From Dendrolimus kikuchii (Eukaryota; Arthropoda; Insecta; Lepidoptera; Lasiocampidae), in assembly GCA_019925095.2 (NCBI GenBank), contig JAHHIN020000030.1, forward strand, positions 992,001 to 1,056,000: a stretch of 64,000 nt of DNA, in the 5' to 3' direction. Numbering within the stretch: the first letter of the stretch is position 1; every line of letters starts with the position of its first letter. The notes under the pieces are model-generated. The model saw nothing but the letters and a program-made list of their open reading frames with translations. It was not told the origin of the DNA and ran no database searches. This document shows, piece after piece, positions 18,538 through 28,305 of the stretch. Made by a program: the position numbers and the translations under genes.

Positions 18538-18929
18538 AAACCTTCACTCAGACAAGCTAGTAAAACATTCACCATTAAGTTTCCTAGTTTCTCCGTAAAC
18601 ATATAATCTTCAAAACATTCGTTTGAGATGTCATACCAAAGATCTAACCACTCTTTAAATTCGAGATTGATATCTCCTACAGTGTCTTCTTGATAAGTTT
18701 GTATATTTTCCCACAAAGATATTAATGTAAAAATGTTATTATCATTAAATTGACTTTCTTGGTATATGTAAATCAAAACTCGATGAACATCACCGTGTAA
18801 TTTACTTAGTGGTATTGAAAGTCTCCACATCTGCAACATTACATTACTTTTAAAGAAATTGAACCAATCTCGTTTGCAATCATCTTGGAATGTATCAAGC
18901 AGACGGTTCAGGTTATTTACATTGTTCAT
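18525..18929 (-). CDS. Unknown 134-residue protein
   Basis: ATG at 18927-18929 begins MNNVNNLNRLLDTFQDDCKRDW. The protein is predicted by eye to be helical and acidic and is rich in Trp (MWRLSIPL, FKEWLDLWYD). It ends with a hydrophobic stretch (LMVNVLLACLSEGLCFV). I recognise no domain. The 13-base overlap with the exonuclease-like gene and the shared duplication suggest the two move and are expressed together. Confidence 0.5.
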   Translation of the reverse strand: MNNVNNLNRLLDTFQDDCKRDWFNFFKSNVMLQMWRLSIPLSKLHGDVHRVLIYIYQESQFNDNNIFTLISLWENIQTYQEDTVGDINLEFKEWLDLWYDISNECFEDYMFTEKLGNLMVNVLLACLSEGLCFV

Positions 18930-18974
18930 TTTAACTGCAATAAAAAAATATATATGTTAAATTTTTCTTCCTTA

Positions 18975-19284
18975 TCATTCTTGTAAATCTTCTTCAAAAT
19001 TAATCGTAAATGATTTTCCACTCGGACCCTTATTGATTATATTAATCCCTGTTTGTAATTTCTCAAACATTTCTTTACTTAGATCATCAAATCTTGAGGG
19101 TAATGCAACAGTATAACCGTTATGTAACTGTAATATAGTTTGCATTTTGTTAGGATAGTATTTTGAAGCACTTCTTTGAACTTCCACAATTTTGTACGGC
19201 TTATTTACTTCTTAGTTCACCGGTTTTTACCCAACATTTACTCCCACAACAGTTGAGTTTAATCAAAGCCTCCTTTGAAGACAT
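18975..19284 (-). pseudogene. Small Cys-containing protein gene with one frameshift
   Basis: ATG at 19282-19284 starts MSSKEALIKLNCCGSKCWVK, which closes after 27 residues at a TAA near 19202. A frame shifted by one base continues without a break as NKPYKIVEV and then to EEDLQE at 18975. The two parts look like one protein of about 100 residues: a CC/C cluster, then a small beta-rich domain (QTILQLHNGYTVALPSRF). I know no function. It lies on the same strand as its neighbours, 45 bases upstream of the 134-residue gene. Confidence 0.5.
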
Positions 19285-19691
19285 TTTGAAAAAATGAATG
19301 AAAATTTTACACTTACAAATATGACTATTTTTCGAAGAATATTTAGGTAATATAATTAATATTGAAGCACTTTATAGACCTTTGTCTCGTCTCTCTAACT
19401 ATAATAAATGAAGTATGAGTGTGGAGGGCAGTTCACGCGGTATTTATATGGTACACATTACAAAATAATTATTTATTCCCACATAGCTTTTGTGGGAAAA
19501 TAAAAGACAACTTTGTCTTTATCATATTGATAAGGAACACGCCTAACCATAATAAACAATGATTGCCTATTCCACATCCTGGATGATGACACTAGTTGTA
19601 ATTAAAAACATAATAGTCCTTATCACATACCTTAGTGATGGGGTGCACTGTGGGAAATATATATTGTGGTTAAATAATATTTTTTATTGGT
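19285..19691. other. Gene-free stretch
   Basis: This is AT-rich sequence between two minus-strand genes. Short open frames on the plus strand (for example from 19559) have no recognisable content. A TATTTATATGG motif at about 19439 could be a TATA box but nothing supports it. Confidence 0.4.
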
Positions 19692-20360
19692 TTAAACAAC
19701 TGTGGAAAATAAATGAGGATCGCATCCTTCTTCGGGAATTTTACCTTTCATTAAATTATCGATTTGATTTTGAGCATACGATACAACTCTTTTCATCCCC
19801 TGTTTATACCGCTCACATTCCTTACTTATAGGATAGCTTGAAATTGTAGTACTTGAAGGTGTTGTTGAAGTTGTCGTTGAAAAGTAGGATGTTGTATCCT
19901 TCCTAGGTAATTTCACTGAGATCATCAAACCATTCTCATCTTTATAGGTCTGCTCATAGATTTCAGATGACCAAGTCTGATGCATGGCGTTCTTTACAAC
20001 ATAGCCGTCTCGCTTTACACGTTCACTCAAAAATCTTATAATTTCCAGCTTGTACAATAATAATTTATTAGTTGCACTGCATAAACAGAGATCAATTTCA
20101 TCTTCATAATTTAAAACTACTTGCTTTGGGATGACATCATTTTCATCGTTCATATAAAAAATCATTTGCCAATTTTTCATCAAACCACCTTCTTCATTTA
20201 AGAGCTGCACCTTTTTTAAATACCACAAATCGGTTAAACATAAATGGCTCAAGTCTTCATTCATTGAACCTGTTATGTTTTTCACTATCACATTAATATT
20301 ATTATTATTACGCTGTAAGTGAAGCAGTGTTACCCAAGGTAAAATACTTGCTAACAACAT
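19692..20360 (-). CDS. Unknown 222-residue protein, possible secretory signal
   Basis: ATG at 20358-20360 begins MLLASILPWVTLLHLQRNNNN, a hydrophobic start that could be a signal peptide or membrane anchor. It is followed by an Asn run, a mixed domain with LCLTDLWYLKKVQLL and VLNYEDEIDLCLCSATNKLL, a Ser/Thr-rich linker (residues about 155-175), and a charged helical tail. I recognise no family. It is the outermost gene on this side of the integrase, so it may be Polinton cargo or may lie outside the element. The 200 bases upstream are AT-rich, with TATAAAGAG near 20442. Confidence 0.45.
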   Translation of the reverse strand: MLLASILPWVTLLHLQRNNNNINVIVKNITGSMNEDLSHLCLTDLWYLKKVQLLNEEGGLMKNWQMIFYMNDENDVIPKQVVLNYEDEIDLCLCSATNKLLLYKLEIIRFLSERVKRDGYVVKNAMHQTWSSEIYEQTYKDENGLMISVKLPRKDTTSYFSTTTSTTPSSTTISSYPISKECERYKQGMKRVVSYAQNQIDNLMKGKIPEEGCDPHLFSTVV

Positions 20361-20599
20361 TTTGCAGAATGCATAAAATTATCATTTTCTGCACGCTTAT
20401 ATACTCGATCAAATCATATTAGACTTTAGAGCCTCTCTATAAAGAGAATTTAAAAATCTAATATCCGTTCCAGATAGATATGAAACATTGTTGTGCAAAA
20501 ATCTTTTGTTCTGTATACTCATGTACCTGCTTATCAATAGGTACCATTCTACCCCTTATCAGTGAATATGACCGGTCCACACCGCAGCGACCAGCACCA

Positions 20600-20990
20600 G
20601 AGCTCTATGACCCCTGCCATCATCAAAATAACCGGGGGCACCACCTCATCGACAACACCGACGCCGCACCTTAACCCACCTTTACCACCCTCCACACCTT
20701 TACCACCAACAGGCGGCGTAGAGTCCACGCACCGACAACCGCCGCAGCAACCCGCCCCACACCTTTACCACCAACAACACCGGCGCACGCACCGACAACC
20801 GTCGCAGCAACCCGCCCCACACCTTTACCACCAAAACAACACCGGCGCACGCACCGACAACCGCCGCAGCACCTTCACCACACCTTAACACACCCTCACC
20901 ATCAACAGGCGCAGAGAACCTCCACGCACCGACAACAGACGCAACAACCACCAACAATACCAACAGGCGGCTGCAGAAAACGTACACACA
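20600..20990. repeat. GC-rich 60-bp minisatellite
   Basis: The clearest units are 20741-20800 and 20801-20862, about 60-62 bp. They contain CGCAGCAACCCGCCCCACAC and CGGCGCACGCACCGACAAC. Degenerate pieces continue to about 20990, including CCACCAACAACAACAACAGG-like runs. Open frames across it on both strands are artefacts of the repeat. The base composition (C-rich on this strand) contrasts sharply with the flanks. It may be subterminal Polinton sequence. Confidence 0.8.
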
Positions 20991-21061
20991 TCATCTTTAC
21001 CACCAACAACAACAACAGGCGGCGCACAAACGGACCACGACAGGAACATGTGTGACGTCAT

Positions 21062-21104
21062 GAGTTTTACCAACTTAAACTCGCTTTTTGCGGTTGGTAA
21101 ACTC
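21062..21104. repeat. Short inverted repeat, candidate element end
   Basis: GAGTTTTACCAAC (21062-21074) faces GTTGGTAAACTC (21093-21104) across 18 bases. It follows the minisatellite and precedes ordinary interspersed repeats, so it could mark the terminal repeat of the Polinton. The opposite end of the element is outside the window, so this cannot be tested here. Confidence 0.35.
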
Positions 21105-21281
21105 ATTTCCTCATACATTTTGTATGGAGAATACACTTTTTCATGTGTGAGTCAGAACCCCCTATTCCTAGCTACTTACACGCTGTTCCGAAACTGTTGA
21201 GATAGATATATGGTGTTATTTTTTTCTTATTCGTCATTACTGTCCGGTTTTTTTATTATTTTCTTTTATTTAATTTAATCC

Positions 21282-21583
21282 GTGCAGGAACGGAGAAAGA
21301 ATACAATTTCCTGCGGCCGGGCGGCCTGTCGTAAGAGGCGACTTAACAACCCACAGCCAGGTGGTAGGGCATTTGCCCGACTGGATGGCTACCACCCCTG
21401 GTCTAAAGTATGTCGCCATAACAACCTTGAGGTTTGTTCCGGCAGTAGTAACCAGGTTCCAGTCTCCCTTAAGAGAGCAGCAGCGCATTTGTAGCAACTT
21501 TGGTGTTGCAAATGTCCATAGGCGATGGTAACCGCTTTCCATCAAGTGGGCCGTGTGCCTGTCTGCTGATCTCCTGCAATAAA
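21282..21583 (+). repeat. Interspersed repeat family S2 (SINE or LINE 3' end), copy 1
   Basis: It starts near GTGCAGGAACGGAGAAAG, contains CGTAAGAGGCGACTTAACAA and GGATGGCTACCACCCCTGG, and ends CTCCTGCAATAAAAAAA. Other copies lie at 22958, 23324 (reverse), 24477, 27342 (partial), 38248 (reverse) and 54773. The A-rich tail and fixed 3' end point to retroposition. No coding potential is convincing. Confidence 0.85.
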
Positions 21584-21629
21584 AAAAAAAATATATATAT
21601 TTGTAATTAGAACAATGTTCATATACACT

Positions 21630-22108
21630 GGTACCTACGCTCACGTATGGAAGCGAGAGTTGGGTATGGAAGAGGGAGCATGAAAGTAGAGTAAACGCGG
21701 TCGAGATGCGAGCACTGCGCAAAATCTGCGGAGTGACGCTCGCGGACCGCGTTCGTAATACCGAAGTAAGAAAGAGAGTTGCTCTGAAAGAGAGTGTCGG
21801 GGTGAAGGTAAGGAAAGGAATGCTGCGGTGGTTCGGACATGTGGAAAGAATGACTAAACAGATATACAATGCAAAAGTGGATGGATGCAGAAGTCGTGGA
21901 AGGCCACGACACACCTTCAATCATCAAATTGATCGTGTACAAGCAGAAGGTGATGTCAGGAGCCTTAAGAACAGACGAGCGTGCATGACAAGAGCTATGA
22001 ATGTCAAAGAAGCAAGTGAGGTGTGTAAGAATAAGCCTGAATGGCGCTCTGTTGTTCGTGCCTACCCCGCAAGGGTACTGGCGTGAAGTTATGTATGTAT
22101 GTATGTAT
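21630..22108 (+). mobile_element. RTE-type LINE, 5'-truncated, with target duplication
   Basis: It encodes the C-terminal end of a LINE reverse transcriptase protein: MRALRKICGVTLADRVRNTE, MLRWFGHVERM and GRPRHTF motifs in the frame 21706-22086. It ends in an (ATGT)n tail. The 13-bp sequence GTTCATATACACT stands on both sides (21617-21629 and 22109-22121). Assignment to the RTE clade rests on the short tandem tail and this C-terminal signature. Confidence 0.9.
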
Positions 22109-22121
22109 GTTCATATACACT

Positions 22122-22957
22122 AGTAATTAATTTGCATAATTTTATTGCTTTAATTTGCTTTGTGGAGCTAAGCCGTGGCATCACTTAGAGGTACTTGCAG
22201 AAGATCAGGCCAGGTATAAACAGGTATGTCGATGCCAGTTACTTTCACTTGTTATGATAATAGAAAAAAAAAAAAACAGCCTAAGCGCTAATCAAATTTA
22301 GTTAATCATATTAAACTGCCTAAACTGCCTAAACACGTTTTACACAAAACGTATTTAAGATGTCTTGCATAAGGCGGTCTCCCATGTTATTTAGCTAAAT
22401 GTATTTATGCCGTCGGTAAAACAGCCAGATGTGTTCCGTTTCACGCGGCGATCCATATTTTCGAACAAACACACGAAATTTAGCTTTAATGTTAGTTATT
22501 TCTTGCGTAAAAAGGGATTTTAGTTGGCCAATGTCAACTTGACATTTGAAATTTCGTTCGTTTGGTTAGGTTTACTTCGGAATTTTTGGCGGCAACCTGA
22601 AGAATGATTTTTTGCTGTGTTGTTTTATTTTCGATTTTATGGGTATTTAGCATTGAGATAAATAATTAAAGCAAATAATATACGAGTGACAATCTGTAAT
22701 TGACTTTTTAATAAGTGACAATTTCATAAAGAATAGTAAATATTAATTTATGAAAAGAGGTTACTCAACATTTTTTTGTCCTTAAACGCGTTTAAGGCTG
22801 TTAAATACCCATTTTTGGATGATTAACTTTGACAGTTCTTTAAACAAATTTACCGGTAAATTTTGCGTTGTGCAAGACGCTAATCGTATTTAAGGGTGTT
22901 AAATGAGTTTAGTGTTTCTTAAATAAATTTAAGGAACGTGTATATATACTTAATACA
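22122..22957. other. Gene-free stretch
   Basis: AT-rich unique-looking DNA with several GTTTAAGG/CCTTAAAC-like words (22380-22930). These may be remnants of an old repeat. No frame or splice-flanked exon is convincing. Confidence 0.4.
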
Positions 22958-23243
22958 ATTTCCTGCGGCCGGGGCGGCCTGTCGGAAGAGGCGACAAAAC
23001 AACCGCCAGCCAGGTGGTAGTGGTAGGGCATTTGCGCGACTGGATGGCTACCATCCCTGGTCTAAAGTATGTCGCCATAACAACCTTGAGTTGTGTTCCG
23101 GCATTAGTGATCAGGTTCCAGTCTCCCTTAAGAGAGCAGCAGCGCATTTGTAGAACCTTTGCTGTTGCAAATGTCCATAGGCGATGGCAACCGCTTTCCA
23201 TCAAGTGGGCCGTCTGCCTGTCTGCTGAACTCCTGCAATAAAA
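22958..23243 (+). repeat. S2 repeat, copy 2
   Basis: It begins inside the family consensus at ACAATTTCCTGCGGCC, so the head is truncated. It runs to CTCCTGCAATAAAATAAAAT. It closely matches copy 1. Confidence 0.85.
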
Positions 23244-23323
23244 TAAAATACGTTTCGGGAATCATTTACGACCTCAATTATTGCACAGTGCCATCTATTG
23301 GCTTGTAAGTGTTCCAGTAGAGT

Positions 23324-23466
23324 TGTTATGGCGGCGTACTCCAGAACAGGGGTGGTAGCCATCCAGGCTGACAAACCACCTGGCTGTGGGTTGTTTAGTC
23401 GCCTCTTACAACAGGCTGCTCGGACGCAAGAAATTGTTTTATTTCTCCGTTTCTGCACGAATAATC
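23324..23466 (-). repeat. S2 repeat, partial reverse copy
   Basis: The reverse complement of the family's first half: GGTGGTAGCCATCCAG, the CCACCTGGCTGTGGGTTG stretch, then CTCCGTTTCTGCACG. The adjoining 23252-23312 (ATCATTTACGACCTCAATTA and following bases) recurs inverted at 27125-27190, so two repeats abut here. Confidence 0.8.
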
Positions 23467-23488
23467 CAGCTTTCATTGTCTTTTCCAG

Positions 23489-23597
23489 GTGAGCATACTA
23501 TGTGTGCTGCTGGCCGTGACTGCAGCCCAGGAGATCCATCCAGGGCCTGTCTTGAAGGACACCGTGCAAGACCTAATCGCTCAAGCCACGCATTCAG
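23489..23597 (+). CDS. Host exon encoding a signal peptide
   Basis: The exon is bounded by TTTTCCAG (acceptor, 23481-23488) and GTATCA (donor, from 23598). It is 109 bases long: 36 codons plus one base. The frame reads VSILCVLLAVTAAQEIHPGP and continues to IAQATHS. The hydrophobic core followed by AAQE is a signal-peptide cleavage context. The initiator must be on an upstream exon ending in phase 0, which I did not find. The phase-1 end fits the large exon beginning at 31452, which contributes two bases to the shared Val codon. Together they would make a secreted protein. The splice model is inferred from sequence only. Confidence 0.65.
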
Positions 23598-23935
23598 GTA
23601 TCAAATTTTTGTTGAAACTGGTTATGATATTATAACAAATAAAAAAAATAGTGTACGGTGCAATGTACAGCGTTTTGCTGACGCTGCGGCCTACTTTAGG
23701 CTACTTTAATATTGGTATAAATAATGCTCACAAATGCATTGTGATTAAGTCGCTACTGAGTTGCTATCAAGTTGCTATTACATTGCTACGAGTAGAGTTG
23801 GGTAGGACATGATTTTAAAATGAGTTTGTAAGAGTAACATGACATTTTATACTGAACCAGTACAATGTACCACTTCAAATGAGGCGAGGAGATTTGTATG
23901 GTTTGTACACAACAAATAGGTGTTATCTATATATA
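23598..23935. other. Intron start, no features
   Basis: First part of the proposed 7.9-kb intron. It contains no repeat I could match elsewhere in the window. Confidence 0.4.
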
Positions 23936-24319
23936 TAAATCAATTGCTGTTCGTTAGTCTCGCTAAAACTCGAGAACGGCTGGACTGATTTGGCTAATTT
24001 TGATTTTGAATTATTTGTGCAAGTCCAGGGACGGTTTAAAAGGTGAGTAAATATGAAAAAAATGCTTGGAATATAGTAAAAACAACAATTTCGCTTTCCC
24101 TTAGAAACTATTCCTACCTGTCAAACATTTGATGTTCGTCCTGTCGTTTAGAAATCAATTAAATTTAAAAGTCGTTCAGAAATCAAATTAAATTTAAAAG
24201 TGACTTTTTTCCTTTTTTGGCTTTGAATGTCAAATATTTGATGTTCGTCCCGTCGTTCAGAAATCAACGTTTTTTATTTATTGAGTCTGAGGCGGTACGA
24301 AGTTTGCCGGGTCAGCTAG
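23936..24319 (+). mobile_element. Helitron-like element
   Basis: It starts TCTATATATATAAATC after an A and ends GGGTCAGCTAG, the 5' TC and 3' CTAG structure of Helitrons. Its 3' end (GAAGTTTGCCGGGTCAGCTAG) is one I know from lepidopteran non-autonomous Helitrons. It does not encode Rep/helicase. The base after CTAG is C rather than the expected T. Confidence 0.75.
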
Positions 24320-24476
24320 CTGTTTTATAATAATCACATGTTTTTTGACGATTCGGCGTACAATTTTTTGAAACTTTATAATAGGTACAACATACTTACT
24401 TCAATATTGATTTAGTTTTAATTATTATTACTAATGTTTCAGTCTTATAATTATTATGTATATGATATATTTATCC

Positions 24477-25080
24477 GTGCAGGAACGGAGAAAAAATACA
24501 ATTTCCTGCGGCCGAGCGGCCTGTCGTAAGAAGCGACTTAACAACCCACAGCCAGGTGGTAGGGCATTTGCCCGACTGGATGGCTACCAACCGTTTTTTT
24601 TTTTTAACCAGGGGAAATCCGTTTGAGGACTAAGCCGCGACAAGGGCAGAACCTTGGGGGGATAATTCGCGACCTAGTGTGGGATTCGCCAGATCGGGGG
24701 TGGCACTAGCATGCCCAGTCAAAACTGGTGCCATGCTATTGCCACTCCCCAGTTAGGGATACCCACTAAAACCCCTGGGTGTTCCGTCCTTCGCCTTATG
24801 CCAGGGCTACGGATATATGACCTAGCCTCTCCGCAGCCCTGGCAGACGTGGGCCTCGCGAGGCCACTTCCACTGCCGGGGGACATGGCTACCACCCCTGG
24901 TCTAAGGTATGTCGCCATAACAACCTTGAGTTGTGTTCCGGTATTAGTGACCAGGTTCCAGACTCCCTTAAGAGAGCAGCAGCGCATTTGTAGCAACTTT
25001 GGTGTTGTAAATGTCCATAGGCGATGGTAACCGCTTTCCATCAAGTGGGCCGTCTGCCTCTCTGCTGATCTCCTGCAATG
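24477..25080 (+). repeat. S2 repeat, copy 3, split by a nested insertion
   Basis: The family consensus runs 24477-24592, is interrupted by foreign DNA at 24593-24883, and resumes 24884-25080 ending CTCCTGCAATGAAAAAAAAA. The last 13 bases before the insert are duplicated after it. Confidence 0.9.
24593..24883 (-). mobile_element. Short retroposon nested in the S2 repeat
   Basis: It begins with a poly-T run (so the element reads on the minus strand with a poly-A tail) and is 291 bp long. It is flanked by ATGGCTACCAACC (24580-24592) and ATGGCTACCACCC (24884-24896), a 13-bp duplication with one mismatch. The body contains AAACCCCTGGGTGTTCCGTC and is GC-rich. No open frame of note, so it is probably a LINE 3' fragment or SINE. 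Confidence 0.85.
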
Positions 25081-25159
25081 AAAAAAAAATCTATAATTTA
25101 AGAGCTATGCTCTTAATAAATAATGAAACTACGTTTTAACGGTCTTAAGCGCGGTAATT

Positions 25160-25482
25160 TTAATTGATTATGGTTTTTCCGACGTTTCGGCCACTTTTCA
25201 GTGGCCGTGATCACGGAAGACTAAGCTATGCTCTTGTCGGTGGAGCCTCCTCCAATCTTCTCTATTATGGGCCAGTCGTTTTACTTCTATGTACGACACG
25301 ACACCTCCTTTTTCTTTTATTTGATCCATGTATGCTCGCCCTGGTCTTGCGTTCCCTCTCCTTGCTTCCACTGTGCCTTCGATTAACGTGCATAAGAAGG
25401 TGTCGTCTCGTAGCAAATGGCCAAACATCTTCCTCTTTCTTTCCTCCAGAGTTTTTAAAATTGTGCGTTTCTCCCTCGTCAT
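25160..25482 (-). mobile_element. LINE fragment (reverse transcriptase C-terminus)
   Basis: The minus-strand frame 25198-25482 reads RKMFGHLLRDDTFLCTLIEG, then RPGRAYMDQIKEKGG. This is the C-terminal signature of LINE ORF2 proteins. The downstream end holds a hairpin-prone block, GTTTCGGCCACTTTTCAGTG. It is truncated at both ends. Confidence 0.75.
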
Positions 25483-25669
25483 GTTCAGTACTTCTTCGTT
25501 GGTATTCTTTTCTTTCTAACTTATTCTCTCCTTGCGTCTCTAGCACCACATTCAAATGCTTCTAATGATAGTAATATGGTACAAATATTATAAATATGTT
25601 TAAACACTTAACATACTATCTTATCGCCTATATTTAAAACTTATCATTCAGGAACTCCGTTACACTGTA

Positions 25670-26395
25670 GTAGCTTTTTTATTAGTAGTTTTTTAATTAG
25701 TAGCATTTTTATTAGTAGTCTTTTTATTAGTAGTTTTTTTATTAGTAGCTTTTTTATTAGTAGTTTTTTTTATTAGTAGTCTTTTTATTAGTAGTTATTT
25801 TATTAGTAGCTTTTTTATTAGTAGTTTTCTATTAGTAGTAATTTTATTAGGAGTTTTTTTATTAGGGGGCGTCCATACGTCCGTACATACGTGAGGCATT
25901 TTTGTGAAATTTTCGACACCCCTCTCTTCTTGGTGAGATTTCGTAAGATTTCCCTCAACTCCCTCCCCCCTCTCCTAATCTCACGCGAGATTTTCCAAAA
26001 TGTATGTTTTGGCTGTGTTGGATTATTGGGAAAAAAATAAAAGCACAACTTTATTTAACAAATAATCGAGCGCTGCTTTACTGCTCTGCGGGGTTCGGAT
26101 AAATACGACAAAAACTATTGTGTCAGATTTGGCCATATTTTATTCTAGAAATAATTTTTCACGCAATTTTACACCGTTTTCTGCTAGAAAAAAATTACGT
26201 GATATTTGCTAAGACCGTCCTCCCCCTAAGTGAGATTTGGAAAGATTTTACTTGAACCCCTCCACCCCTAGAACACCTCACGTAATTAATGGACGCCCCC
26301 TTAGTAGGTTTTCAATCAGTAGTTCTTTTATTAGTAGCTTTTTTATTAGTAGTTTTTTATTAGTAGCTTTTTTATTAAAAGTTTTTTTAGTTGTG
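25670..26395. repeat. ATTAGTAG minisatellite split by a MITE
   Basis: Units close to TTTTTTATTAGTAG of 15-20 bases repeat from 25670 to 25861 and resume from 26304 to 26395. The intervening 436 bp is the element of the next entry, which used a TTA in the array as its target. Confidence 0.88.
25865..26300. mobile_element. Harbinger-like MITE with TTA duplication
   Basis: Terminal inverted repeats GGGGGCGTCCAT (25865) and ATGGACGCCCCC (ending 26300) are flanked by TTA on both sides (25862-25864 and 26301-26303). The 3-bp TWA duplication and G-rich ends fit PIF/Harbinger elements. Subterminal GTGAGATTT motifs recur in both arms. It encodes no transposase. The superfamily call is inference from the duplication size. 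Confidence 0.75.
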
Positions 26396-27341
26396 ATTTA
26401 AATCATTTAATTTTCAGAGCTTTCATTTCTTTTGGAAGAAAATGTTTTATTTGTCTATATGGAAAATAGAACATTTTGTACATTAATTAAATTTAGAGGG
26501 ATGAGATTGAAAGATCTGACTGGGATAGGGGATTGGCTAGGACGATAGGATAGGAAAAATGAGATATGAAGAGGGGAAAGTAGGCCACCGGAATTCTCGC
26601 TGCACTACTACTAGATTGTACAGTCGCGGTATGAAAAGATTCATAACTTTGAAGTCGACTGTTGCTTGTACGAGCACAAGAAACAGTACTGCAAACTTTT
26701 TAATAAATGTTACCTTTATAAAATATAGACACGTGCAAAAAAAATATTGAAATGTTTACAATCACAGACATTTAGATTAACAATAAGAAACAAGAAGGAT
26801 GTAATCACTACGCTTAAAAAAACTTTTTTTTTTTAAGCCATTGCTATAGTAGAATATTAGGTTTTTTTTTTACTAATGCATTATAATTATTTATAGTGGT
26901 AATTAAAAATAAACTAAATTATAAATAAATTAAACTATATATACAAACTAAAATTAAACTATAAAATCTATATAAATTAAATAAATATCAAAACCAATAA
27001 CGAGGTACTAAATCTCTACATAATCTTCTTAGACGAAATAGACAAACAAACTACTTTAATCTTAACAATTTTAAACTTTATTGTCTGAACAGTCTATTCT
27101 GTGACTTAGTCTAAAAAGGTGAAACACTTACAAGCCAATAGATGACGCTGTGCAATAATTGAGGTCGCAAACGATTCCCGATACGTACAAACAATACAAA
27201 TTCCCAACAATAATAGACGGGCCTAGACTGCGAGGAACAACAATAGCTTCGCTGGAAGATCTTCCTTTCGAGATGGAGGAGCATTCCATATCGCTCCTCC
27301 AACCATTAGGTTCAACATTAAATTAATCAATTTGAAATCCA
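26396..27341. other. Gene-free intron segment
   Basis: AT-rich DNA. A short repeat at 27125-27190 matches 23252-23312 in reverse orientation. No coding signal. Confidence 0.45.
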
Positions 27342-27440
27342 ATTTTATCCGTGCAGGAACGGAAAAAGAATACAATTTCCTGCGGACGGGCCGGCTGTCG
27401 TAAGAGGCGACAAAACAACCCACAGCCAAGTGGTAGGGTG
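27342..27440 (+). repeat. S2 repeat, 5' portion only
   Basis: It runs from ATCCGTGCAGGAACGG to CACAGCCAAGTGGTAGGGTG and then leaves the consensus. It is truncated at the 3' side, unlike other copies. Confidence 0.8.
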
Positions 27441-27620
27441 AAAGAAAGAAAAAACGTTAATTTGGTCATCACGCAACGAGACATATAGCAATGAATGAAT
27501 TGTACGGTGATATATACCAAAAAGTCTCGCAATAGGTGCAGTTCAGCATTTGCCAGGCAACAGGTGCCTGACGCTGGTTTTCAACTGCACCCTGGGACGG
27601 ACGGATGTTGCACTGTTATT

Positions 27621-27624
27621 TATA

Positions 27625-27658
<34 letters not shown>
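27621..27658. repeat. TA microsatellite
   Basis: An almost perfect TA run with one TATG interruption. It follows a short repeat (27570-27600, GACGCTGGTTTTCAACTGC) that resembles parts of 39150 and 54215. Confidence 0.9.
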
Positions 27659-27659
<1 letters not shown>

Positions 27660-28009
27660 CGTGAATAATATAAATTACATACATAGACAAAATAAATATT
27701 CATATACATGATACAATTATATATATGATCTGATGATGGAGTCGGAAGGTGGCCATAGGAACTCCTGTACTAAACAATATAGACCCGTCGTGTTTGGGCT
27801 CATTTCACTTGTCTTGGCTAGCACTCTGCTGCTACATGATATGCAGGATCTCAAAAGCTTGTATTTAAAAACCTTTTTAAAAAAGCTTATTTTTACATAA
27901 CGTTCCATTTTATCATAAGAGTGTATTTAATTCTTTTTTCAAAGTTTCCACGGAGAAGGGAGTTGAATCACTAAATAATCACTAAAAAATGAAAAATAAG
28001 TAATAGTTA

Positions 28010-28305
28010 AAAAAAAACCTAAAAAATACGCTTGTATAGAAAATCCAACAAAAAAATAGAAAATAAATTTTAATAAATTTGAATTAAAAATAGTGTAAGA
28101 AAAAATGATTTTATTGTAAAAAAAGCGTGGGGTGCTTTTCAGGATATTATCAAAACAACCCTTCTACTCATATCTGTTCATAAATATTTATAACTATTAT
28201 TATAATCATTTTTTTTACACTATTTTTAATTCAAATTTATTTTCTATTTTTTAGTTGGATTTTCTATAAAAACGTATTTTTTTAGTTTTTTAATCTATTA
28301 TTTTT
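28010..28305. repeat. Palindromic foldback element
   Basis: The left arm 28010-28112 (AAAATACGCTTGTATAGAAAA, TAGAAAATAAATTT, AATTAAAAATAGTGTAA) is repeated inverted at 28197-28304 (TTACACTATTTTTAATTC and onwards to GTATTTTTTTAG). About 90 bases separate the arms. The structure is that of a foldback MITE. It has no coding capacity. Confidence 0.85.

Larger units (their letters stand above)
1..21120. mobile_element. Maverick/Polinton element, partial, defective
   Basis: Polintons are large self-replicating DNA transposons with virus-like capsid genes. The gene set seen here is diagnostic: protein-primed PolB, retroviral-type integrase with chromodomain, adenain-like protease, packaging ATPase, major and minor capsid proteins and a PLA2-like protein. 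The left end (rest of PolB and terminal repeat) lies outside the window. The right end is uncertain: genes of unknown function continue to 20360, followed by a minisatellite and an inverted-repeat motif at 21062-21104, and from 21282 the sequence is ordinary interspersed repeats. A BEL/Pao element interrupts it at 3469-10129. Stops, frameshifts and a missing start codon in at least seven genes show that the copy is not functional. Confidence 0.9.

Noticed and set aside
20562..21136. Pro/Thr/His-rich frames on both strands
   Set aside because: They are translations of the C-rich minisatellite and lack start or splice context.
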